A stretch of 64,000 bases of DNA from Nitrospiraceae bacterium. Lineage in GTDB: Bacteria > Nitrospirota > Nitrospiria > Nitrospirales > Nitrospiraceae. The stretch spans positions 186,001-250,000 of the forward strand of contig JAHBWI010000003.1 of assembly GCA_019637075.1 (NCBI GenBank), written 5' to 3'. Position numbers and translations under genes: made by a program. The notes under the pieces are model-generated. The model did no database searches. It was not told the origin of the DNA and worked only from the letters and a program-made list of their open reading frames with translations. Of the stretch, positions 56,841 through 64,000 are shown piece by piece (the stretch's first letter is position 1; each line of letters opens with the position of its first letter).

Positions 56841-59684
56841 TCAACGTTCCAATCCTGATGATGAATCCGTTTCTGGGGAGTCGGTGCCGTCCTTGTTTGG
56901 TTGAGAAAGCCAGCGATTCACGACTGCCTTAAGCTGCGCGGGCATGATCGGCTTGCTGATGAAGTCGTCCATGCCTGATTTCAAGCAAGCGTTGCGGTCC
57001 CCTTCCATCGCATTGGCGGTCATCGCGACGATCGGCAGATGGTGCCCGGACAATTCCTGTGAGCGGATCAGCCGTGTGGTTTCAAAGCCGTCGAGCTCCG
57101 GCATCTGACAATCCATGAAGACGAGAGGGTACTCATGCCGACAGATGGCAGCCAGTGCTTCCATCCCATTACTCGCCACATCCACCCGGCATCCCAACTT
57201 TTCCAGCATCTTGACCGCCACTCGTTGATTGACAGGGTTGTCGTCCACGACCAAGACCCTATGCACGGGACGATTCTGAACCTCCGACATGGAGTGCCGA
57301 GTAATGAGCGGGGGAGCCTGGTGCTCGCCAGGTTCGCGGCCGAAGATCAAACGGATACAGTCTGCGAGATGGCGTTCACGGATTGGTTTGGTCAAATAGG
57401 CGGCGGCTCCGACTTCCTTCGCCGCGGCACTGTCGCCGCGCTGGCCGCAGGCCGTCAGCAAAATCAGCTGGGTATGCTGGATGGCGGGGTCCTGCTTGAT
57501 CAAGCGGCAAAGCTGTAACCCGTCCATTTCAGGCATGTGCACGTCGATGATGGCCAAGTCGAAGGGCGTGCCATCCTTAGCTGCGTTTCGGAGGAGCGAA
57601 AGGGCCGAGGGACCGTCGACTGCGCTTTGGTGTTCCATCTTCCACGCCGAAACGTGGTACTGCAGCAGACTCCGATTCGTGGCGTTGTCGTCAATCAAGC
57701 ACACTCGAAGTCCGCTCAAGTCTTTGAGCAGTACCGGAGGCTGGGCGGTGGAAACCGGAGCACTCTGGGTGCCGAATCGAATGGTGAACCAGATACAGGT
57801 TCCCAAGCCCGATATCGAGTGAAGCCCGATCTGCCCACCCATCAACTCGACCAGCCGTTTGCAGATCGTCAGGCCCAGCCCGGTTCCCCCATACTTGCGG
57901 GCCGTTGAGCTATCGGCTTGGGTGAAGGCCTGGAACATCTTTTCCTGTGCTTCGGGCGTCAGCCCGATTCCCGTGTCGATCACCTCAAAACGGAGCAAGA
58001 TGGAACTCGAACTTTCCTCGATCTGCAATACCTGGATCAGCACTTCCCCCTTCTCGGTGAATTTGACGGCGTTGCCGACCAGGTTGGTCAGGATCTGACG
58101 GACACGCCCGGGATCGCCGACCACCGTCCGCGGAGTCTGCGCATCGATGAGACCGACCAGTTCCAGCTGCCGTCCCTGCGCGGTGGGGGCAAGAAGATCC
58201 AGCGTATCCTCGATCGTGAGCCGCAGATCGAACGGGATGGCTTCGATCGCAAACTTGCCCGCTTCGATCTTCGAAAAGTCCAAAATGTCGTTGATGATCC
58301 GCAGCAAGGACTCGCCCGAGTGCTTGAGCGTATGCAAAAACTCCTTCTGCTCCGAAGTCAATTGCGTATCGAGCAGCAGGTTGGTCATGCCGATCACCCC
58401 GTTCATCGGGGTACGGATTTCGTGACTCATGGTAGCCAGGAAGTCGGATTTGGCCTGTCCGGCCCGGATAGCCTGGTCGCGGGCATCCAGAAGCTCTCGG
58501 TTCTTGGCTTCCAAGTCATGGGTGGCCTTGGCGAGGGCCGCTTCCGCCTGCCGGCGGGGGGTGATGTCGACGACCGAGGCGAGGGCGAGGGGCCCGGCGG
58601 CGGTGTCGATGGGATTCAGGCCCAGCTCGGCGGGAAACTCACTGCCGTCCTTGCGTAAGCCGTAGAGTTCGCGGCCGGCGCCCATGGCGCGGGACGAGGG
58701 GGCGGCGAAGTAGGCGATACGGTGGGCCGGGTGCCCGGCGCGGAATCGTTCGGGAATGAGGAGCTCTACCGATTGGCCGATCATCTCCTCGCGGCTGTAG
58801 CCGAACATCAGTTCGATTTGCTTGTTGACGAGGGTGATCACGCCGAGCGGGTTGATCATCAACATGCCGTTGGGGGCGGATTCGACGACCTGCCGAAACA
58901 AAGCCTCCGCCTGTTTGCGCGAAGAAAGATCGTGGATGATGCCGGTGAATTTCCGGACCCCCTCGACTATCATTTCGCTGACGCCCAGGCTGATCGGAAA
59001 CGTGAACCCGTCGCGGCGTTTCCCCACCACCTCACGTCCGATACCGATGACTTTCCTTTCCCCGGTGGTCAGGTAGTTCCGAAGATATTGGTCGTGTTCC
59101 GAATCGTACGGGGAAGGCATGAGCATCTTCACATTCTTGCCGATCAACTCCACGGGCTCGTATCCGAACAATCGCGTGACCGAGGGATTCACCGATTCAA
59201 TGGTGCCCCGTTCGTCGATGACGACGATGCCGTCCACTGCTGTGTACACGATGGCCTTCAACTCGGCTTCGCTTCGTCGAAAGGCGGCCTCCGCCCGTTT
59301 GATGTCGGACACGTCGAGATGCAAGACGATAGCGCGCGCCTTCGGTGCCCCCTGAAGCGCCGTGACCACGATGCGATACCGCTGTTGGGAATGTGCCGTA
59401 CCGGAAGAGGCATATTCGTGCGAGAAGATCTGCTGCGTTCCGGCAAGAACCTTTCGGACCCCGTCCGCGAGACGTCGACCGTTCATTTGGTTCTTGGCCG
59501 CATCGCAGATCTGCAGATAGTTCAGTCCGATGTGGGCGCCTGCAAACCCGTCGACTGTGGCGAGTCGCGCCCAGGCCTTGTTGATCGAGACGATGGTGCC
59601 GTCCGAGTCAAGAAGGGCGACATGGGCGGAGGTCCCCGATAGGAGGTCGCGGGACGATTCGGGATGCCGAGATGGGAGTGACAT
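56841..59684 (-). CDS. Hybrid histidine kinase with FixL-like haem PAS
   Basis: 947 residues: PAS (about 15-130), PAS (about 136-255), PAS (about 262-380), coiled linker, HisKA ([13 protein letters not shown]), HATPase (NLVGNAVKFTEKG, DTGIGL), receiver 1 (CLIDDNATN, IIDVHMPEMDG) and receiver 2 (VVDDNPVNQ, FMDCQMPELDG). The second PAS carries the FixL haem pattern: EHDQYL with H197 and GIGREVVGKRRDG with R217. The H-to-R spacing of 20 equals that of Bradyrhizobium FixL H200/R220, so O2 sensing is likely. No membrane segment. The upstream kinase gene ends 15 bases before its start, and AGGA lies ahead of the ATG. No output regulator is adjacent on this strand. Confidence 0.9.
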   Translation of the reverse strand: MSLPSRHPESSRDLLSGTSAHVALLDSDGTIVSINKAWARLATVDGFAGAHIGLNYLQICDAAKNQMNGRRLADGVRKVLAGTQQIFSHEYASSGTAHSQQRYRIVVTALQGAPKARAIVLHLDVSDIKRAEAAFRRSEAELKAIVYTAVDGIVVIDERGTIESVNPSVTRLFGYEPVELIGKNVKMLMPSPYDSEHDQYLRNYLTTGERKVIGIGREVVGKRRDGFTFPISLGVSEMIVEGVRKFTGIIHDLSSRKQAEALFRQVVESAPNGMLMINPLGVITLVNKQIELMFGYSREEMIGQSVELLIPERFRAGHPAHRIAYFAAPSSRAMGAGRELYGLRKDGSEFPAELGLNPIDTAAGPLALASVVDITPRRQAEAALAKATHDLEAKNRELLDARDQAIRAGQAKSDFLATMSHEIRTPMNGVIGMTNLLLDTQLTSEQKEFLHTLKHSGESLLRIINDILDFSKIEAGKFAIEAIPFDLRLTIEDTLDLLAPTAQGRQLELVGLIDAQTPRTVVGDPGRVRQILTNLVGNAVKFTEKGEVLIQVLQIEESSSSILLRFEVIDTGIGLTPEAQEKMFQAFTQADSSTARKYGGTGLGLTICKRLVELMGGQIGLHSISGLGTCIWFTIRFGTQSAPVSTAQPPVLLKDLSGLRVCLIDDNATNRSLLQYHVSAWKMEHQSAVDGPSALSLLRNAAKDGTPFDLAIIDVHMPEMDGLQLCRLIKQDPAIQHTQLILLTACGQRGDSAAAKEVGAAAYLTKPIRERHLADCIRLIFGREPGEHQAPPLITRHSMSEVQNRPVHRVLVVDDNPVNQRVAVKMLEKLGCRVDVASNGMEALAAICRHEYPLVFMDCQMPELDGFETTRLIRSQELSGHHLPIVAMTANAMEGDRNACLKSGMDDFISKPIMPAQLKAVVNRWLSQPNKDGTDSPETDSSSGLER

Positions 59685-59699
59685 ACAATGCGTCCTTGA

Positions 59700-62600
59700 T
59701 TAGCCCGTCGTGCCGGTTTTTGCCGGTTGATTTCCCAGCCAATTCTCGATTATGGCCTGGAGATCCTTGGCGCGGATCGGTTTGGCAATGTAGTCATCCA
59801 TTCCGGCCTCGAGGCACCGTTCCCGATCTCCTTTCATGGCATTAGCGGTCATGGCAACAATGGGGACGCGATTCCGACCGGGCGCAGGGTCGTGTTGCGA
59901 CAAGCTTTCAGATTCCCGCTGCCTGATCAGACGCGTGGCTTCGAAGCCATCCATTTCGGGCATCTGACAGTCCATCAGAATGAGCGGATAACGGGATCGT
60001 TGATAGGCGGCTACGGCTTCTTGACCATTCGCCGCCACATCGGCCCGATACCCAAACTTCTCCAGCATCTTGGTCGCTACCTTTTGGTTGATGGGGTTAT
60101 CCTCCACGAGCAACAGCCGGACGTGGCAAGGACCCTGGGACTCGGAGAGGCTATGTTTGGTAATGAGCGGAGCGGCAGTGCTATCGGTGGATTTCGACTG
60201 CGCGGCGCGATCGGAGAGAATCAGGCTGAGGCAATCCAGGAGTTGGCCTTGGCGCAGGGGTTTGGTCAAGTAGGCCGCGATACCGAATTCCTGGGCGATG
60301 ATTCCGTCCCCACGTCGACCAACCGTGGTGAGGATGACGGTCCGAATCGTTGCGGTCGCCGGGTCGGACTTCAAGATCTTTGCGAGTTCAAAGCCGTCTC
60401 TATCGAGCAAATGCAATTCGATCAAGGCGGCGTCGAAGGGTTCCTTCTCTGCTGCGGCACGAGCCATCGCGAGGGCCTCTTGCTCGGTGCCGGCGCTGAA
60501 ACTATAAATGCCGTTGGTCCGAAGGAGTTGTTCGACGGCTCGACGGGCGGACTGGTTGGGGTCAACCAGCAAGACCCGCCGTCCCCTCAATTGCTGCCAT
60601 GAGAGCGGCTGGACCGAGTTCGGAAGTGAGGCCTCCGGCAGTTGTGCGGTAAACCAAAATGTGCTGCCTGTGCCGGGTGCGCTCTCCACACCGATTTCGC
60701 CCTGCATCTGGGCGACGAGTCGTTTGCAGATAGCCAGCCCCAGCCCTGTTCCGCCGAAGCGTCGCGTGGTGGAACTGTCCGCCTGGGTGAAGGCTTGGAA
60801 CAATCGCTTTTGAACGTCCGGGGCAATGCCGATCCCCGTGTCCGTGACCGAAAACCGTAGCTTCAGGGGGCCCTCGCCCGGCACGCGGAGGACTTGGACG
60901 AAAACTTCTCCGGCCGATGTGAATTTGATACTGTTGCCGACCAGGTTTACGAGCACCTGTCGCAGGCGTCCCGGATCGCCAAACACCGCGTGGGGCAAGG
61001 AGGCGTCGACCAGACCGACCAGTTCCAGTCCCTTGCCCTGAGCCTGCTCGGCCAGTAGTTCGAGGGTGTCGTCGATCGTAGACCGCAGGTCGAAGGCAAT
61101 GTTCTCGAAGGCCAACTTTCCCGACTCGATCTTGGAGAAGTCCAGGATGTCATTGACGAGCGTGAGCAGCGCATCGCTCGAGCGTCGCACCGTATCCGCA
61201 AAGTCCCGCTGCTCATCGCTCAGCGCGGTTTCGAGCAAGAGGCCGGTCATGCCGATGATGGCGTTCATCGGGGTGCGGATTTCGTGGCTCATTGTAGCCA
61301 GGAAGTCGGCCTTGAGTTTCGCCGCCGCCAGGGCTTCATCTCGCGCGTGGGCCAATTCGGTATTCTTGAATTCAAGGTCCTGGGACGCTTGAGCCAGCGC
61401 CGCTTCCGACTCTTTTCGCTGGGTGATGTCTTTGGCGACGGCCAAGATTCCGGTGATGACGCCGGCCGGATTCCGGAGCGCGGTGATGGTGAGCAGCACG
61501 ATGAGCCGCCGGCCATCCTTACGGATGTACGTCCATTCCCTTTCGTCGTAGCCGCCCTGACGAGCATTTTCTACAAAGACGTCGAAGCCTTTGATCTGGC
61601 GCCCGAATTGGACCGTCAGTTCGTTGGCCCGCCGATCGATCTCAGCCATGTCGTGGAGTATGAGCGGCGTTTGTTTCCCGACCATTTCTTCCGCGGAATA
61701 CCCGAGAAGGTTGACCGCACCGCGGTTGAAGGTGGTGATTCGCCCGGAGGTGTCCGTGGCGATGATGGCAATGTGGGCGGCGGCATCCAAAATGCCCTGC
61801 AGTTGAAGGTTGGCCGACACCAGCGCACGCTCCAGCCGTTTTCTCGTCGTGACGTCCGTGACGATGCGTTGAATGGCGGGCCGGCCTTCGAAGGTGATCG
61901 GGGCGGCCGAGATCTCGATGTCGATCGTGGTCCCATCGAGCCGGATGAAGCGATCCTCCATCGGTGAAAGCGCCTTCCCGGTGATGGCGATTTCCTCGAT
62001 GCGAGCCTGAAAGCGCTCGCGGGATTCCGGCGGGATAAGAGAAAAAAAGTCCCGTTTCAGCAGTTGGGATTGGGTCGCAGCGCCGACGAGATGGAGACAG
62101 GCGCGGTTGGCGTACACGATGCGGCCGTCGCAGGTGACCAGCACGGCGTTGGGAGACTGCTCAACGAGCGAGCGATAACGCGTCTCGCTGGCCCGCACCG
62201 CTTCCTCCATCTGTTTCGCGGCGGTGATATCCTGAGCAATGCCTGCGAGACGGTAGGCCTGGCCGTGCTCATCCTTGATGGGAAAGCAGCGGTCGCGGAT
62301 CCATCGGACGTCTCCATCGGGGCGCACGATTCGATATTCCTCGTCGTAGGGCAGTTCCGCTTGACAGGCGGCGGCAATTTCGACCCGCTCACGGTCATCC
62401 GGATGTACGTATTGGAGCCAGAGCCCAGGGTTGGCATAGAGCTCAGTGCGGTTGCGACCCCAGATGGATTCGAAGGCGGGACTGAGGTAGATCAATTTCT
62501 TCTTGTCCGCCGGTACGAGCCAAAAGGCGGCATCGATATGCTCGGCAAGTTGCCGGAATCGTTCCTCGCTCTGGAGAACCTCTTCTGTCATCCCCTGGCG

Positions 62601-64000
62601 ATCGCTCACGTCGCTGACCATCGAGAGTACGTTGACGACGTTTCCCGCGGCATCACGCAGTGGAGTATTCGACCATTCGCAGATGATGCGTTTTCCGGAC
62701 TTCGTGACATTCTCATTGGTGCTGTGAGCGGTCCTGTCGCCCGCCAGTAGCCGGGCCCAGATTGCATCGACAGGAGGCCGGACATCAGCAGGGATGAGAC
62801 AGGCGGCGGAGCGCCCCATGATCTCCGCCGCGGTGTATCCGAAGATTCGTTCTGCGGCTGGGTTCCAGGAACGAACTCTGAAATCACGATCCCAGAGTAT
62901 GTGCCCGAGGGGAAGTTCGACGATCTGTTGCCGGAGGAAATCCTCGTTGGCGCGGAGGGATTCCGAGGTTTCTTTCAGCGCCGCTTGGGTCGTCCTGTGT
63001 TCGGTGACGTCTTGGATGGTCCCGGTCACCCCGACGGGGGCGCCGCCGTCGTTCCGATGCACGATCCCTCGGCAGTGCACCTGCCGCACTTCCCCGGTGG
63101 GGCGGATGATTCGGCACTCGACGTCGTAGGGGGCGGTGCCGTCGAATGCCTGCTCGATCGCCTTCAGCACCCGGTCCTTGTCGTCTTCGTGGAGCGCGCT
63201 GATGAACAAGTCGTAGGTGGGCGTTACCGATTCAGATGAGAGGCCAAAGATTCGGAACTGTTCTTCCGACCATCGCAGGGCTCCGGTATCGATGTCCCAT
63301 TCCCATGATCCCACATGGGCCAGACCCTGGGCGTCCTCCAGTGCCTGCCGTTGCCGCCGGAGCTCGTCTTCGGTTCTGGCTTGCGCCTCTTCGAGACGCT
63401 TCCGCACGCTGATGTCCATGTGGATACCGGCCGCGCGCACGGGCGTGCCGGACTCATCACGAACCAGTACCCGACCGGTGTCGAGCACCCATTTCCATTC
63501 TCCCTGTTTCGTTCTGAGCCGGTGTTCCGTGGAATAGGATGTCGTGTGGCCTTCGAGGTGAGCAGTGAGGGCGGCCATGACCCGGTTTTTGTCATCGGGG
63601 TGTACAAGGAGCTCCCATGCTCGCACATGGGGTTCGATCTCCTCGACCCGATAGCCGAGCATTTCAGCCCATCGTTGGTTGAAGGAGACTTTTCCCGACG
63701 GAATGTCCCAATCCCAGGTTCCCAATCCTCCACCGGTCAGGGCGATCTGAAGGCGGTCGGCCTGTGATTCTGCCGTCTGCTCCTGCACGGTCAGAAGCTT
63801 CTCGAGCAAGGCGATCTGGTTCATGAGCGTCGCGGCGGTATTGCGCGGCTCGAGACCTTGCGACCCTGTCTGGAGGTTTGCCGAGGCCGGGAGTATCTGT
63901 TCCGGGTGATCGAACGGGAGCAGGGCAATTTTGGCGCAGAGGGCCAGGGTTCTGAAGAGTTCGGCGGTTTGGCTGGTCACGGCATCTCGGCTGAACAAGA
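59700..64000 (-). CDS. Hybrid histidine kinase with six PAS modules (5' end cut by window)
   Basis: At least 1432 residues. Six PAS/PAC modules, HisKA ([14 protein letters not shown]), HATPase ([20 protein letters not shown]), receiver 1, and receiver 2 ([21 protein letters not shown]). Receiver 1 is altered: the acceptor position is Glu ([12 protein letters not shown]) and the acidic pocket is LLVDPNQ with only one Asp, so it is a pseudo-receiver. The frame is open to the window edge; the only starts in view are a TTG at 63998 and an ATG at 63824 without ribosome-binding site, so the true start probably lies beyond the window. The kinase core is paralogous to the neighbouring kinase downstream. 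Confidence 0.88.
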   Translation of the reverse strand, partial: LFSRDAVTSQTAELFRTLALCAKIALLPFDHPEQILPASANLQTGSQGLEPRNTAATLMNQIALLEKLLTVQEQTAESQADRLQIALTGGGLGTWDWDIPSGKVSFNQRWAEMLGYRVEEIEPHVRAWELLVHPDDKNRVMAALTAHLEGHTTSYSTEHRLRTKQGEWKWVLDTGRVLVRDESGTPVRAAGIHMDISVRKRLEEAQARTEDELRRQRQALEDAQGLAHVGSWEWDIDTGALRWSEEQFRIFGLSSESVTPTYDLFISALHEDDKDRVLKAIEQAFDGTAPYDVECRIIRPTGEVRQVHCRGIVHRNDGGAPVGVTGTIQDVTEHRTTQAALKETSESLRANEDFLRQQIVELPLGHILWDRDFRVRSWNPAAERIFGYTAAEIMGRSAACLIPADVRPPVDAIWARLLAGDRTAHSTNENVTKSGKRIICEWSNTPLRDAAGNVVNVLSMVSDVSDRQGMTEEVLQSEERFRQLAEHIDAAFWLVPADKKKLIYLSPAFESIWGRNRTELYANPGLWLQYVHPDDRERVEIAAACQAELPYDEEYRIVRPDGDVRWIRDRCFPIKDEHGQAYRLAGIAQDITAAKQMEEAVRASETRYRSLVEQSPNAVLVTCDGRIVYANRACLHLVGAATQSQLLKRDFFSLIPPESRERFQARIEEIAITGKALSPMEDRFIRLDGTTIDIEISAAPITFEGRPAIQRIVTDVTTRKRLERALVSANLQLQGILDAAAHIAIIATDTSGRITTFNRGAVNLLGYSAEEMVGKQTPLILHDMAEIDRRANELTVQFGRQIKGFDVFVENARQGGYDEREWTYIRKDGRRLIVLLTITALRNPAGVITGILAVAKDITQRKESEAALAQASQDLEFKNTELAHARDEALAAAKLKADFLATMSHEIRTPMNAIIGMTGLLLETALSDEQRDFADTVRRSSDALLTLVNDILDFSKIESGKLAFENIAFDLRSTIDDTLELLAEQAQGKGLELVGLVDASLPHAVFGDPGRLRQVLVNLVGNSIKFTSAGEVFVQVLRVPGEGPLKLRFSVTDTGIGIAPDVQKRLFQAFTQADSSTTRRFGGTGLGLAICKRLVAQMQGEIGVESAPGTGSTFWFTAQLPEASLPNSVQPLSWQQLRGRRVLLVDPNQSARRAVEQLLRTNGIYSFSAGTEQEALAMARAAAEKEPFDAALIELHLLDRDGFELAKILKSDPATATIRTVILTTVGRRGDGIIAQEFGIAAYLTKPLRQGQLLDCLSLILSDRAAQSKSTDSTAAPLITKHSLSESQGPCHVRLLLVEDNPINQKVATKMLEKFGYRADVAANGQEAVAAYQRSRYPLILMDCQMPEMDGFEATRLIRQRESESLSQHDPAPGRNRVPIVAMTANAMKGDRERCLEAGMDDYIAKPIRAKDLQAIIENWLGNQPAKTGTTG

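Overview
The window is a dense, GC-rich bacterial chromosome segment with about 45 genes and no rRNA, tRNA, CRISPR array, insertion sequence or phage gene that I could find. Gene content (large PAS/GAF hybrid kinases, tandem universal-stress proteins with PCP_red domains, B12-type radical SAM, MenG/UbiE-type methyltransferase, FNR-type regulator, diheme cytochrome) suggests a Gram-negative respiratory organism, most likely a Nitrospira-like member of Nitrospirota. That assignment is an inference from gene style, not a database match. LolA, FadL and two TonB-dependent receptors show that the cell has an outer membrane.

Layout. 1-0.9 kb: rsmA. 0.9-2.2 kb: a cysteine-rich Crp/Fnr regulator and a long intergenic region carrying an FNR-like palindrome. 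2.2-7.8 kb (+): an MglA-like GTPase, two roadblock-like proteins, a kinase-like/metallophosphoesterase fusion, a DUF420-like membrane protein, a PilZ protein and a two-globin fusion. 7.9-11.9 kb (+): ftsK, lolA and a 2OG-Fe(II) oxygenase-like gene. 11.9-24.7 kb (-): two paralogous TonB receptors, a receiver-PAS protein without an output domain, a periplasmic binding protein without its transporter, a membrane kinase, a receiver-kinase and a CheY-like protein, apparently one surface-to-kinase signalling locus. 24.9-37.5 kb (-): a ribbon-helix-helix protein, a 29-residue membrane peptide, a FadL porin, a V4R-type hybrid kinase, a diheme cytochrome, an alpha/beta hydrolase, a CopD-like protein, a radical SAM/SPASM protein ending in a PCP_red domain, and a universal-stress protein with three PCP_red domains and a zinc-ribbon/rubredoxin motif. 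37.6-41.8 kb (-): B12-type radical SAM, MenG/UbiE, and a diiron ODP-like protein with a chemoreceptor-like helical partner. 42-48.9 kb: uvrA lacking its insertion domain, a DUF486 protein, an outer-membrane candidate and a HerA-like ATPase. 49-64 kb: a giant NarX-type PAS kinase split by a one-base shift in a G run, two NarL-type regulators, a YqhA-like protein, and two hybrid kinases, one with a FixL-like haem PAS and one with a pseudo-receiver.

Two themes recur. One is oxygen/redox sensing: FNR-like cysteines, two globins, an ODP diiron fold, a FixL-like PAS and a diheme cytochrome. The other is very heavy two-component signalling, with eight kinase or receiver multidomain proteins. The most likely undescribed systems are the TonB-receptor/binding-protein/kinase locus, the USP-PCP_red-radical SAM pair, and the GTPase-roadblock-kinase/phosphatase operon.
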